DNA of 64,000 nt from Sphingobium sp. (lineage in GTDB: Bacteria; Pseudomonadota; Alphaproteobacteria; Sphingomonadales; Sphingomonadaceae): the NCBI GenBank assembly GCA_017744605.1, contig JAGIAZ010000001.1:248001-312000 (forward strand). Reading direction: 5' to 3'. A program made the position numbers and the translations under genes. The notes below the pieces were generated by a model. It was not told the DNA's origin. It did not search any database and saw nothing but the letters and a program-made list of their open reading frames with translations. Of this stretch, positions 10,102 through 19,807 are shown piece by piece (within the stretch, counting starts at the first letter, position 1; each line of letters begins with the position of its first letter).

Positions 10102-10476
10102 TTACGAGCCATCTCGCCGAACAGTAGAATTTCTTATAACATATTCCTCGATGCTTCTGATTGTAACCCTGGACGAGCCGCCAATTTTTGTTTTTTCGAG
10201 ATCCCCTCTGTTAATGAGGGCATATACCTTTGTCCTTCCAACATCTAACATTTTAGCAGCCTTAAGTATGCTCACACATAATAGTGGTAGGTCTGATGCG
10301 GAATTTGCCGCGGCTGTCGTGGGCGGGGCATCTCTCTTCTTTGAAGGTTCTTGAGGATCTGGCTGGCGTGAAGAAGCAACCTTGGCGCCGCGCCGTCTCC
10401 GCAGGAGGATGTCCAAGTCGCTAATACCGGCATCGCCACCACCGTTATCGCGCGACATGGCGACCATCTCGGACAA
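10102..10476 (-). CDS. Helix-turn-helix, excisionase-like protein
   Basis: LCVSILKAAKMLDVGRTKVYALINRGDLEKTKIGGSSRVTIRSIEEYV resembles MerR/excisionase-type HTH. Confidence 0.8.
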   Translation of the reverse strand: MSEMVAMSRDNGGGDAGISDLDILLRRRRGAKVASSRQPDPQEPSKKRDAPPTTAAANSASDLPLLCVSILKAAKMLDVGRTKVYALINRGDLEKTKIGGSSRVTIRSIEEYVIRNSTVRRDGS

Positions 10477-10987
10477 AAATTTTCGGGCCGAATCGCAAAA
10501 CGAGCTTCGACGCTACAAGCGTTGCATAGTGGCGTTGACGCCAGTTGGTCGGGCTATGATAGGCACCGACCGCCTGCCAATAATCTCGCGTAACCGCGAG
10601 GCCGGATAAGAAAATCCACCGTGCAGCCTGCACGTTAAAACAGGCGTCATGAGTAAGCCACCAGCGTACGCGAGCTTCGGGACGCCCGGTAATGGCGGCT
10701 AGCTTGGGCACCCACCATGTGTTGACTTGGAGCGGGCCAAGATCGCGACTTCCGTCGTTATTAACGACTTCCGCTCCCAGCCAGCCGGCCTCCTGATCAC
10801 GCAGCCCCCATAGGGTGCGCTCCAGCCACGCTTTACCGCCCGATGCTTGATAGATGCATCGGGCGATTTCCCGCTCGGCCCCATCTGTTCCTGATCGCAC
10901 ATGCGCCGCTGAGGCTGGCTCAAGCACCGTTGTCATGCACATCCCGGCCATCAAGCAATGCCAGGCAGATCGGACGCGCGCCCTCAC
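10445..10987 (-). CDS. Lytic transglycosylase domain protein (VirB1/TrbN-like)
   Basis: Exported; QEAGWLGAEVVNNDGSRDLGPLQVNTWWVPKLA...AVGAYHSPTNWRQRHY. Confidence 0.78.
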   Translation of the reverse strand: MRARVRSAWHCLMAGMCMTTVLEPASAAHVRSGTDGAEREIARCIYQASGGKAWLERTLWGLRDQEAGWLGAEVVNNDGSRDLGPLQVNTWWVPKLAAITGRPEARVRWWLTHDACFNVQAARWIFLSGLAVTRDYWQAVGAYHSPTNWRQRHYATLVASKLVLRFGPKIFVRDGRHVAR

Positions 10988-11625
10988 AGCGACATGCCTC
11001 TGATCATGATCGCGCCGCCGTGAATTAGGGCAAGCAATCTTTCGCCGGAAATGATTTCGATATGGTCATGCCGTTCCACAAGTGCGCGAGTAGTCGGCCC
11101 TGTTCGTCCGGTATGAATGAACAGTCCAGACACCTTTCGCGCGCGGCAGAGAGCAGCGAATGCGTCGACATGCTCGGGACGAATGGAGGTAGCATAGCGT
11201 TTCGCCTGGATGAGCCAGGTCTGGCCCTGAATAACGACCTGACCGTCCAAGCCTCCATCACCAGTGTACCGGGTGTTGCGGACGACCTTGCAGCCTCTGC
11301 GTTCGAAGCACTCCAGAAGAAGCTCTTCGAAGGCAAGCGGATCCATACCCCGTAATCGGGCAAAGACGAAGCCTGGAGGCTGATCCCGATCTCGCCCCGA
11401 CAATTGCCTGTTCATAGTCCGGGCTTGTCGGCGCCGCCATCTATGACTGGCTGGCCCTCTCATCCGACGGGCGAGCAAGCCAATCAATATCAGCGCTATA
11501 ACGAATATCCATAGATGGGAGTGTCCGCCCCCGCCGACACCGGATTTAGCCGCCGCCGGATCGACGGCCGCCATCCCGATGGCAAACAGCAAGACGGCCC
11601 TGCGGAGAACCTTATTATCGGTCAT
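10984..11625 (-). CDS. Membrane-anchored Mrr-like restriction endonuclease domain protein
   Basis: N-terminal hydrophobic segments (LWIFVIALILIGLLARR); MDPLAFEELLLECFERRGCKVV...GDGGLDGQVVIQGQTWLIQAKRY matches the Mrr (D/E-Q)xK nuclease pattern. Start set at MTDNK; ORF opens at 11700. Confidence 0.8.
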   Translation of the reverse strand: MTDNKVLRRAVLLFAIGMAAVDPAAAKSGVGGGGHSHLWIFVIALILIGLLARRMRGPASHRWRRRQARTMNRQLSGRDRDQPPGFVFARLRGMDPLAFEELLLECFERRGCKVVRNTRYTGDGGLDGQVVIQGQTWLIQAKRYATSIRPEHVDAFAALCRARKVSGLFIHTGRTGPTTRALVERHDHIEIISGERLLALIHGGAIMIRGMSL

Positions 11626-14581
11626 GCTCGCCTCCGTGATTTTGGGCGTGACCGTGCGCCGGCTCGGCGGCGGGTTGCTGGGTCGGGGCAGCCCGCTCAT
11701 GCTCCTCGTTGCCCGATCGGCTTCGATCGAGCATCGAGACGATCCACTGGTCTATCGATCGAGCTGCCGACTGAGCACGACCGGCAAGCAGTGTTGCGAA
11801 ATCCCTGGGTGGCGGCTCTATTTTCGGCTCAAGCCTTTTGGCCAATCGCTCTTTTCGAGCCTGTCGCTCCGTGCGCTGCTCCTCACGCAACCGGTCCCAA
11901 CGCTCGCCGTGTCGAGCCCATCGGCCGTTCACGCTGTCGCGATCGACGCGACCGAGCCCTTCGAGCGACGATGTCTTCACCCCCGACTTCTGGGTTAGCT
12001 TCTCAGCAAGGCGCTCCAGATTTTCTGTCCAGAGGCTGACACCAAATTGTGCGCGCGTGATGGCCGTGTAATAATTTTGGCCAGTGACCAACAGCGAATT
12101 TATCGGCGCAAGCAGATAGACCCAGTCGTAGGTCTTCGATTGAGCGGAATAGACGGTCTCACTGTAGCCGTAATCCCAATTCTTATGACGGGCGAGATCA
12201 ACCTCCTGAACCTTCCCGCCACGGTCCCAGCGAATGGTCGCAACGTAGCCATCAAGATGCTCTACCGTGCCGCGCTCGGCATTTTTGATACCCAATTCAT
12301 TATTGACGAGCCGCCACTGAATGCGATCGCCAGTAGCAATGTCACGTTTTTCTTCCTTGAAAACGTTGATTTGGGAAGCCTTTCCGAGACGGGGGTCCCA
12401 ACGGATCGTCCGCCCATTTTCGTCGACAAGGTTAACCACCTGTCGCCCCCGCGCGTCGCGCGCGATGCCAACAACCTTGTATTCGGCATCGCGCGCGATG
12501 CCGAGGCCGACATTATCGCGCGAGAAGACCACGACCTGCCCCTGGGAGTAGAACCGCGCGAAATGTTTCTCCTGGTCGGTCATGCCTGACGGAGCGAGAA
12601 TCGACAGCCTGGCCTCTTCCGCCGCGATCGCGCCCTCAGTCTTGAGAACGTCGCGTATCTTGCTGTTGACGATGAGGCGTGTGGCATTCTCCAGGACGAG
12701 GATGTTGGTCTTCGCGCGCTGCTCCGGCTCCAGCAGGGTCCAATCCTTCACCAGCATCTCGGCGAGCTTGTCGCTGCTGGCGCCGCTTGTGACTTTGTCC
12801 AGAGCACCGATGGAAGGAGCGTAGTTCTGCCTGCGTGCGAGAGTAACCGCCTTCGCGAGTTCGTCGCTCTTCTGTCGGATCGGTTCGCGCAGTTCCGCTT
12901 TCGACATGCCCAGGCGCATCATCAGCCAAAAGGGCTTCCCCTGCTCGAGCGCACCAGTCTGAAGGGTGTCGCCCAAGAGGAAAAGTCGCGCACCGGTGGC
13001 GCGGCTGATCTCGAGCAATCGGATAGCCTGGCGGTTCCCCAGCTGCCCGGCTTCATCGACGACAAGGACATGGCGATCGTCGAGCTTCGCTCCACCGGCA
13101 GCGAGCAGACTGGCGACCGTGCGCGATTCAATCGCGGCTTTCACCCCCAATTCGGCCGCCGCCGATGAGGTCGGCGCTAGGGCGATCAGTTCAGCATCCT
13201 TGCCGGCTGCCTCACGGAGCGCACCCACGATCGTCGATTTACCGGAACCCGCGACACCATAGACCGCAACCACCCGATCACTGGTTCGACCGAGATGAAA
13301 AAGAGCCGTCCGCTGGTCGCGTGTCAGTTTATGCGCAAGGCCCGCTTCGCGTATCGCTTCGATTGACGCAAGCGGCTTGGCATCATCGATCGCCAACGCA
13401 AGATGATCGGACAAAGCGATTTCCAGGCGCGCGGTCCGATAGGTAGTCCGCCCGCGGGTATGGATCTCATCACCTGTCCGGTGCCTCGTCTCAAGAAGCT
13501 TGAAGCGGGCTTGATGTGCCTCAAGCAACGGTCGAACATCGGCCAGTCGCACCTCGCCAACGTGAGAGGCCAGCCCTACCTGGATGAACCGACCGAGATT
13601 GTTGACGGCCTCCTTTCCCTCGGATTGCCGGAGCCCAAAGAGCGTCGCCCGAGCTGCGATTTGGTCAGAAACCTCGATGTGACGCTCTCCCGCTTTTTCG
13701 GCTGCGGCTAAAGCTTCATGCACAGCCCTGGCATGAATCCCGAGCCGCTCTTCCCAACCCCGATGGAGATCCTCGGCCGAAACCTTTTCCTTGGGCCCCC
13801 GGGTTTCATAGAAGGAGATGCGGCGCGCGGCCTGACCGGTCAGGCCATGCTCGCGCGCATGTGCCTCGATCTGTTCGGCTCGCTGGGACAGCTCCGTGAT
13901 GAGTTCCCGTGGAACACCGCGGATTTCGAAGAGCCCCCTCCGGGGGTCAAACTCTACTTCATAGCCTCGCTCGCGCAGGAGATGGGCCAATTCGTTGCGA
14001 TAGATCTGCCCTGCGACCATCTGCTCGGCATACATTGCCCGGGATTCGAGGCTGACGAATCGGGCGCCATCACGCTCGTTGCTGATGTTCATGACGACTA
14101 CGTGCGTATGAAGATGCGGGTCGAGCTCGCGCGATGCATGTTCCGTGAAACGGGCGAAGACGAGCCGACCCGTCGTCTTTTCGACAACCTCACCATTGAC
14201 GCGGTGACGCATCGAAGCATGTTCTTCCAGATAAGAAAGCGCGACCGTGACCGCCTGTTCATGGGCGCGCGCAATCCGATCGTCACCTGCAACGAGCGCC
14301 ATGATCGATACCGATTTCGGAGCATTGACGGCGAAGTCCCATCCCGGATGGTGCTGGATATCACCGTCAGCGCGCCGACGGCCGAGCTGTTGACCGTCGA
14401 CTTTGCCAGCCAGCAAATCCTCGAAGACAGCCGTATCGACCTTTCCTTCGAGACCGAGTTCGGCAGCGATTTTGCCGCCCCATTCCGAATGCTCGTCGGC
14501 GCCTTTGGTGTAATAATCTCCTACGGTATAATAGCGGGCGATGTTGGCGGGTTTGCCCTTCAGGCGGCGAGGATGGATCAT
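11615..14581 (-). CDS. traI: MobF-family relaxase/helicase (TrwC/TraI-like)
   Basis: HHPGWDFAVNAPKSVSIMAL, HLHTHVVVMN metal triad, helicase Walker A GVAGSGKSTI; 988 aa. Confidence 0.95.
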   Translation of the reverse strand: MIHPRRLKGKPANIARYYTVGDYYTKGADEHSEWGGKIAAELGLEGKVDTAVFEDLLAGKVDGQQLGRRRADGDIQHHPGWDFAVNAPKSVSIMALVAGDDRIARAHEQAVTVALSYLEEHASMRHRVNGEVVEKTTGRLVFARFTEHASRELDPHLHTHVVVMNISNERDGARFVSLESRAMYAEQMVAGQIYRNELAHLLRERGYEVEFDPRRGLFEIRGVPRELITELSQRAEQIEAHAREHGLTGQAARRISFYETRGPKEKVSAEDLHRGWEERLGIHARAVHEALAAAEKAGERHIEVSDQIAARATLFGLRQSEGKEAVNNLGRFIQVGLASHVGEVRLADVRPLLEAHQARFKLLETRHRTGDEIHTRGRTTYRTARLEIALSDHLALAIDDAKPLASIEAIREAGLAHKLTRDQRTALFHLGRTSDRVVAVYGVAGSGKSTIVGALREAAGKDAELIALAPTSSAAAELGVKAAIESRTVASLLAAGGAKLDDRHVLVVDEAGQLGNRQAIRLLEISRATGARLFLLGDTLQTGALEQGKPFWLMMRLGMSKAELREPIRQKSDELAKAVTLARRQNYAPSIGALDKVTSGASSDKLAEMLVKDWTLLEPEQRAKTNILVLENATRLIVNSKIRDVLKTEGAIAAEEARLSILAPSGMTDQEKHFARFYSQGQVVVFSRDNVGLGIARDAEYKVVGIARDARGRQVVNLVDENGRTIRWDPRLGKASQINVFKEEKRDIATGDRIQWRLVNNELGIKNAERGTVEHLDGYVATIRWDRGGKVQEVDLARHKNWDYGYSETVYSAQSKTYDWVYLLAPINSLLVTGQNYYTAITRAQFGVSLWTENLERLAEKLTQKSGVKTSSLEGLGRVDRDSVNGRWARHGERWDRLREEQRTERQARKERLAKRLEPKIEPPPRDFATLLAGRAQSAARSIDQWIVSMLDRSRSGNEEHERAAPTQQPAAEPAHGHAQNHGGEHDR

Positions 14582-16602
14582 GCCGGCCTCGCCACGTCAC
14601 GAGCGCCGTCCCGTCGGCCATGTTGCCGCAACCGGAACTCCGGCGCTTTTCCGAACAGGACGAGTTCGGGAATCTCCCTCGGTGTCTCATCCGGCTCTGA
14701 TGGTGGCGATGGCGGTGCTGTTGTCGGGGGTTCGCTCTCCGTCGGCAAATCCGCCTTCGGTTTGACGGGTTCGAATTCAAGAAGAGGCAGACTGAGTTCT
14801 TTGGGGGGCTTCGGCTTGCTCGGCTTTACCCGCTTCAGGGGCTGGACCGTGGCGGGCGGTAATACCGCCTGGTCAAGCCGTAGGGGAGGCGTTGAACGCT
14901 CCTCATATGCGTTACTGACTGCCGGAACCTGGTTGTAGCTATCCTCAAAGCGAACCACGGGCAGGTTGCGGCCAAAGCGAAGATAGCCGGACAGATTGGG
15001 AAGGTTCGTGACTTCGGTGTGCAGGACCAACGGTCGCGTCACCTGCATGCGGGAGAGGTTCACCCCGTCCCGCATATCGTTGACACCGTAGCTCATCCCC
15101 TCGTTCGCCTCGACCTGCTCGACTTGGCCGAGATTTTCCGAAACATGCTTGGCGGTGGGGGTGTCGTTGGCGCGCAGCGCTACCCAGGTGGAGCAATAGC
15201 CGGTGATGGCGGCGGCATCCTGGATACCGTAGGTCGCTTCCAACTGCGGGTAGCTCTGGAAACCCAATATGCCGCAGCCTCCGTATTTCCGCGCACGGGC
15301 AAGGAAGTCGGAGAGCGATGGCAGTTTCTGCAGGGTCGGCAGTTCGTCGATGACGCAATAGAGCCGACGGGTCCGGTCGGGAACCATGCTCATGATCGCG
15401 CTGATGGCGATGTCGAGCCAGACGGTAATAAGCGGCCGAAGGGAGGGAAGCTGGTCAGCCTTCACCGTGATGAACAGCCAGCTATCGTCCTTCTCATTGG
15501 CGACCCAATCGCGGATGGAGAGGCCGTCCTCGGTGTCATCCAGATAGGAGAAGCTGCGCATCACCGAAGCGAGTTCCGCCTGGATACCTGCCGAGGTTCG
15601 CTCGCCCTCGGTCGAGATGAAAGCGGCGGCGTCGGTGCCCGCGGCAAATGTCGCAAGGTCCTGCAGCTTCGATCGAAGCAGGGTATCGAGTAGGACCGAT
15701 ACGAGGGTCCGTTCTTGACCCGCCAGTTTGCGCAACACAGCTACCAGGGTGCCGCGCGCGGCTTTCGCCCAGAACGGATCGCCACCCTTTTCTGGGATCG
15801 TGGATTCCGCGATCTGGTCATAGTGATAATCGCGGGGCACATCGACCCAAGGCGACCAGATATCGGATCGACGATCCAACGGGTTCAGGAGAACGTCGAT
15901 TCCAGGCCGATAAAATTTCTCAACGAAGGTGCCGGCGGTATCGTACACGATCGCGCGGCGCTTCCGCTTGCGGATGCCGTCGAGCATCTTGACGATCATG
16001 TTGGTCTTGCCCGTGCCGGGGGCGCCGCAGATCAGAATATGCTCCGGCTCGTAGGCATCTGGTACATTGACGCCACCGATATCGAAGCTGCCGCGCCGTT
16101 GACGCCAGAGCAACCGGCGCACCTGGCGAGCGGTGCCGAAGCGCGCGCCGCGCAGGAACTGGTTTGATCCGAGCCCCTTTCCGGTTCGGGTGAAATAAAA
16201 CCAGGCCCAGAAGAGCATCGCGAGGGCGAAGATTCCGGAGAGTGCGGCGCCATGCAGGAGGTAGGTCTCGAAGGCACGGAGCGTCCTATGGGCGAGGCCC
16301 GATGCCAGGAGATCCTTGGGGCTGATCCAGTAGGTTTGCCCGCCGGGTGTCTTGAAGAAGATCGGCGTAGCGTTGCCAGGAACAGCATCCCCCATGACGC
16401 TCGCCTGAGCAAGCTTCACGAGGACGAAGCGCTCATAGTCGGTCGACTTTTCGAACGCATACCAGACGATACCGCCGATCCAGATTACAAGCCCTGCGAG
16501 GAAGGTCTGGTAGAAGACCTGTGTCGTCATCCGGACATTGTGGACGATCGCCTGGCCGCCCCGCGTCCAGGAGCCGAGCGTGTCGTGGCGGAAGATGCTC
16601 AT
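14578..16602 (-). CDS. traD: Type IV secretion coupling protein (TraD/TrwB-like)
   Basis: N-terminal TM segments; Walker A ICGAPGTGKTNMIVKML; RLYCVIDELPTLQKLPSLSDFLARARKYGGCGILGFQSYPQLEATYG. Confidence 0.94.
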   Translation of the reverse strand: MSIFRHDTLGSWTRGGQAIVHNVRMTTQVFYQTFLAGLVIWIGGIVWYAFEKSTDYERFVLVKLAQASVMGDAVPGNATPIFFKTPGGQTYWISPKDLLASGLAHRTLRAFETYLLHGAALSGIFALAMLFWAWFYFTRTGKGLGSNQFLRGARFGTARQVRRLLWRQRRGSFDIGGVNVPDAYEPEHILICGAPGTGKTNMIVKMLDGIRKRKRRAIVYDTAGTFVEKFYRPGIDVLLNPLDRRSDIWSPWVDVPRDYHYDQIAESTIPEKGGDPFWAKAARGTLVAVLRKLAGQERTLVSVLLDTLLRSKLQDLATFAAGTDAAAFISTEGERTSAGIQAELASVMRSFSYLDDTEDGLSIRDWVANEKDDSWLFITVKADQLPSLRPLITVWLDIAISAIMSMVPDRTRRLYCVIDELPTLQKLPSLSDFLARARKYGGCGILGFQSYPQLEATYGIQDAAAITGYCSTWVALRANDTPTAKHVSENLGQVEQVEANEGMSYGVNDMRDGVNLSRMQVTRPLVLHTEVTNLPNLSGYLRFGRNLPVVRFEDSYNQVPAVSNAYEERSTPPLRLDQAVLPPATVQPLKRVKPSKPKPPKELSLPLLEFEPVKPKADLPTESEPPTTAPPSPPSEPDETPREIPELVLFGKAPEFRLRQHGRRDGARDVARPA

Positions 16603-16901
16603 GCGCGGTCCTGCTCGGGATCGAGCAGCCCCCTGTCGCGGAGCAAACGGCGAGCTTCGGACAGTCCCTTTTGGAGGATATCAGGAGATCGCTCGCCTAC
16701 CGACGTGGCGAGGATTGCGAAGGCCTGGATAGCCGTCGCGTGGAGCTCGTCGAAGCGAGCATGATAGCCCGACGGGTCCGTCCCTTCGAACCGATCAAGG
16801 ATGTCTCGACAATAGGTCGCAAGGCCGAGACCGGCACTGCGCGACTGGACGGTGAGGCGCGCATAGAGGTCGTCATCTATGCGGATCGTAATACGTGCCA
16901 A
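16599..16901 (-). CDS. Ribbon-helix-helix-type relaxosome accessory protein candidate
   Basis: MARITIRIDDDLYARLTVQSRSAGLGLATYCRDIL; 4-nt overlap with coupling-protein gene. Confidence 0.65.
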   Translation of the reverse strand: MARITIRIDDDLYARLTVQSRSAGLGLATYCRDILDRFEGTDPSGYHARFDELHATAIQAFAILATSVGERSPDILQKGLSEARRLLRDRGLLDPEQDRA

Positions 16902-16991
16902 GCGGCGGACTCCTTGTCCGACACGCCTGGAACGTGATGAAGCGATGTCTTGATAGCAGCATTTTCTAGCGATCTCAAGAATTTATCGAAA

Positions 16992-17087
16992 CTGCCGGTG
17001 GCAGCCACTAAGTGCCAAACAAGATCAGATGGTTGGTAGGAAAGAGATAGTGGGCTGGCTGCCACTGGCAGTCACTTAGTGCCAAAC
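16992..17087. promoter_or_regulatory. Candidate oriT / relaxosome binding region
   Basis: Direct repeats TGGCAGCCACTAAGTGCCAAAC (16999-17020) and TGGCAGTCACTTAGTGCCAAAC (17066-17087), each with CACTnAGTG and CTGCC..GGCAG palindromes, in the gap upstream of the mobilisation genes. Confidence 0.5.
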
Positions 17088-17351
17088 CGACTGCCATGTT
17101 GTGCCATCGGAAAGGCGCAGAAATCCGCCAAATTCGCGCCCGCAGCACCCGTGCGTACGGTGCATTCCCTCCGCCTCCGGCGTGCGTCACCTCTCCGCAG
17201 CGCCCCGCGCGCTGCGCCTGCCCTCGCTCGGCATGGCGGGTCATCGCTGTGCCGGGGCCTTGGGTGCTGATCGTCCGTAGGCTGGATGGGCGATGCCATT
17301 GCATTATGCGACCCCTTTGCGGATAATGATCGGCGGCGGGCAGGCCATCCC

Positions 17352-17687
17352 ATGACGGAGATGAACATGCCCAAGATGAATGACCGCGAGCGGCTTGCGA
17401 AGCTGGAAGCCGATCAGCGCAATATTGCGAATGAAGCAGAAACCGTGCGTCGTGCGCTGCGCGGGCAGTATGGGAAATTAGTAAGCGAGCAGCCTGTCGA
17501 AAGGTTGAGCGAGCGGGAATTCCGCGATCTGCTGGTGCAGGGGATTCGCGTTGGCGGCGGCGCTGCGGTTGCGGCTCTCAAGGGCCTGCCAACGGCGAAC
17601 ACATCCACGCCTGCCGTGTCCAATGGTCGTCAGAAAAAAGGGGCAGCGTTCGCCCAAGGGGCGGCGGGCGATGCGCCTAGCGAATAG
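17352..17687 (+). CDS. Small conjugation-associated hypothetical protein
   Basis: MNDRERLAKLEADQRNIANEAETVRRALRGQYG..., divergent from mobilisation genes; start may be downstream of 17352. Confidence 0.6.
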   Translation: MTEMNMPKMNDRERLAKLEADQRNIANEAETVRRALRGQYGKLVSEQPVERLSEREFRDLLVQGIRVGGGAAVAALKGLPTANTSTPAVSNGRQKKGAAFAQGAAGDAPSE

Positions 17688-17692
17688 GGTTC

Positions 17693-17730
17693 GCTTGGCA
17701 GGCCGCGCCGCCAGGCGCGGTCTGCCAAGC
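17693..17730. terminator. 17-bp hairpin downstream of the 17687-ending gene
   Basis: gcttggcaggccgcgcc-gcca-ggcgcggtctgccaagc, one wobble. Confidence 0.55.
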
Positions 17731-17774
17731 ATAAAAAAAGCCGATGCGGGACGCCCCACATCGGCCTTTATCGT
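17731..17774 (-). terminator. Rho-independent terminator for the DUF2493 gene
   Basis: Minus strand: gccgatgtgggg-cg-tcccgcatcggc followed by TTTTTTT. Confidence 0.75.
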
Positions 17775-17806
17775 TGCCGCGCTAGGCAGCCTTGGGTGGA
17801 GATAAG

Positions 17807-19000
17807 TTAGTAATAGGCTTCCTCAACGGGCAGCACATCGGGGAGAATCTCGCGCTGCCACCTAATCGGCTTCTTAGGGTAGCCCTTCGGGACCTTCGGC
17901 CTGTCATCCGGTGCCTGATCGGCGCGCAAGAATAAATGAGTCGGAACGCGCCGCCCGCTCTCCGGGTTAAGCAGGTCATAAAGGTGGGACTGAATGCCGG
18001 ACCCCTCGCACAACACGGCTTCAACCGGCATGATCTTGGCGACCAATTCGCGATTGCGTTTGAAGGCACGTCCGTTGCCCCTGCCATAGAGGCCATAATT
18101 GACGCACGGCACACCTTCCTTGTCGGCCCATGCCGAAGCAATCGCGGGAACACCCATGCTGCCCCCGGTGGATACCAGAATCATATGCGGGATACGCTGC
18201 TTGATCTGGCTAAGCCGGGCAAAAATGATTCTCCAATCGTGCCAGTCGAAGGGGCCGGAAATGAGGACGCAAGGGCCTTGCGGATCATATTGTTCCCGGC
18301 GCTTTTCGGCACGGGCGCGCAGAAAGTCGAGTGCGTTAATCTGGCTCGCGCTCGTAACCTCGCTTGCCTTTGATCCCTTCGACGGCGACCATGCACGCCC
18401 GAAACAGGCACGATACATCGCCGCCATATAGTCACGCATTGCCTCAAACGCAGCGCGCTGTTCGGCAAGCGATTGGCATTCAAGCTGCTTATCCTCAAGC
18501 TTCTTGTTGAACACCTCACCCGGCTCCATCCGGCGCGCCATGTCGCCGATTTGGTCGGCAAGCCGATCCTCCTCGCGCTGCAATTTGCCCGCGACGAAAT
18601 GCGGGCTGTTGACGAAGCCCCACGCCATTTCCGGGGCCAGATGCTCAAGGCGGGTATTGGTCAACAGGTCGCAAATGGCAGCGATGATCCCGCCGCATTC
18701 CGCCTGTGCGGCGAATGGTTCGGGCATATAATATTCGCCCGGTTCGTCGCCATGCTCGATGATGGTAAGCGGCAAAGGATCGCCAAAGGATGCCTCAAAG
18801 GCCGGTGTGACGATAAGCGCCGCCTGATCCCTGCGAAGGTCGCCGCGCGTGATGGCGGAGCCTTCGCCTTCCTGCATATGCTCGATTTCGGCGGTCATAT
18901 CATCGCTGTCGTCGGGCAGGTGGTCGGGAAGTCGCGCGTAGAGTTTCGGCAGGTCCGCAAAGCTGCTAATGGCGGCGGAGGCCGGTTGTTTGTTGCTCAT
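17807..19000 (-). CDS. DUF2493 (SLOG-like) domain protein
   Basis: CVLISGPFDWHDWRIIFARLSQIKQRIPHMILVSTGGSMGVPAIASAWADKEGVPCVNYGLYGRGNGRAFKRNRELV. Confidence 0.75.
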   Translation of the reverse strand: MSNKQPASAAISSFADLPKLYARLPDHLPDDSDDMTAEIEHMQEGEGSAITRGDLRRDQAALIVTPAFEASFGDPLPLTIIEHGDEPGEYYMPEPFAAQAECGGIIAAICDLLTNTRLEHLAPEMAWGFVNSPHFVAGKLQREEDRLADQIGDMARRMEPGEVFNKKLEDKQLECQSLAEQRAAFEAMRDYMAAMYRACFGRAWSPSKGSKASEVTSASQINALDFLRARAEKRREQYDPQGPCVLISGPFDWHDWRIIFARLSQIKQRIPHMILVSTGGSMGVPAIASAWADKEGVPCVNYGLYGRGNGRAFKRNRELVAKIMPVEAVLCEGSGIQSHLYDLLNPESGRRVPTHLFLRADQAPDDRPKVPKGYPKKPIRWQREILPDVLPVEEAYY

Positions 19001-19084
19001 GGTTTAGGTTCCTTGGGTCGGGCTATCGGTTCAGGGTCCGGGGAAGCGTTCCAGCGCTCCCCCGGCCCGTCTCGGTCCTAGCGG

Positions 19085-19606
19085 TTAGAAGGGCACGTCA
19101 TCGTCAAGCTGACGCCCGCCGCCGACATATTCGCCGCCAGCCCCTGCGGTGCTGCCTCCGGCAAACCCCCCGGAAGATCGGCCGGAGAAACCGCCATTCT
19201 GGCGCTGGCCACCGCGCTGGAAATTGCCCCCGCGCTGATTGCCGTTCCCGCTGTTCGATTGCGGGGCGTTGCGCCGCCATTGCACCTCATAACCGGCTGT
19301 TTGATTGCCGAAGAAAGCCATTTGCTTTTCGTCGCCCGCATGGTGGTCATCGACGAAGCCCGCGAGGTAGGGGGTTCCATCCGCCATCGGTCGTTCCCAG
19401 AGGGAGCCGATAGGTGCAAGCTGACCTGCCATATTGTATGCTTTAAGCTCGCAAATCGGCCAGCGTTCAGACCGCTTATCCTCCGGGATGAAATGCATTT
19501 CGACGTAATCGTAATTCATGGTGAAAGTTCTGACATAGCCAGTCGGCAAGCCAACCTCATCATTATACTTAAATTCACCTACCAACATTTCACCTACTCC
19601 AATCAA
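19085..19606 (-). CDS. DUF736-like protein with Gly-rich linker and SSB-like acidic tip
   Basis: DUF736-like core (ICELKAYNMAGQLAPIGSLWERPMADGTPYLAGFVDD) followed by GGNFQRGGQRQNGGFSGRSSGG and C-terminal QLDDDVPF. Start set at ORF start. Confidence 0.6.
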   Translation of the reverse strand: MIGVGEMLVGEFKYNDEVGLPTGYVRTFTMNYDYVEMHFIPEDKRSERWPICELKAYNMAGQLAPIGSLWERPMADGTPYLAGFVDDHHAGDEKQMAFFGNQTAGYEVQWRRNAPQSNSGNGNQRGGNFQRGGQRQNGGFSGRSSGGFAGGSTAGAGGEYVGGGRQLDDDVPF

Positions 19607-19721
19607 ATTGCGCTTGGGAGCTATTTCCCTCCCGCAATTACTTTCTACCCCCTCCCCTCCATTTTTACCATTTCATTGTCTTATTGACAGAATTTCATCG
19701 CATCTGGTGAGCCTGAGCCAA

Positions 19722-19775
19722 TAAAAATGGCCGCGGTAGCGGCCCCTCAAAAAAACGCATGCCGAAGGCATTCCA
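19722..19775 (-). terminator. Tandem intrinsic terminators
   Basis: Minus strand: atgccTTCGgcatgcgTTTTTTT then ggccgc-tacc-gcggccaTTTTTatt. Confidence 0.7.
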
Positions 19776-19807
19776 TCTTGATCGATGCTGGACGGACCAG
19801 TGGGTGT

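Noticed and set aside
13718-14938. 406-aa plus ORF in relaxase/coupling region
   Set aside because: Antisense to relaxase and TraD genes; no family signature.
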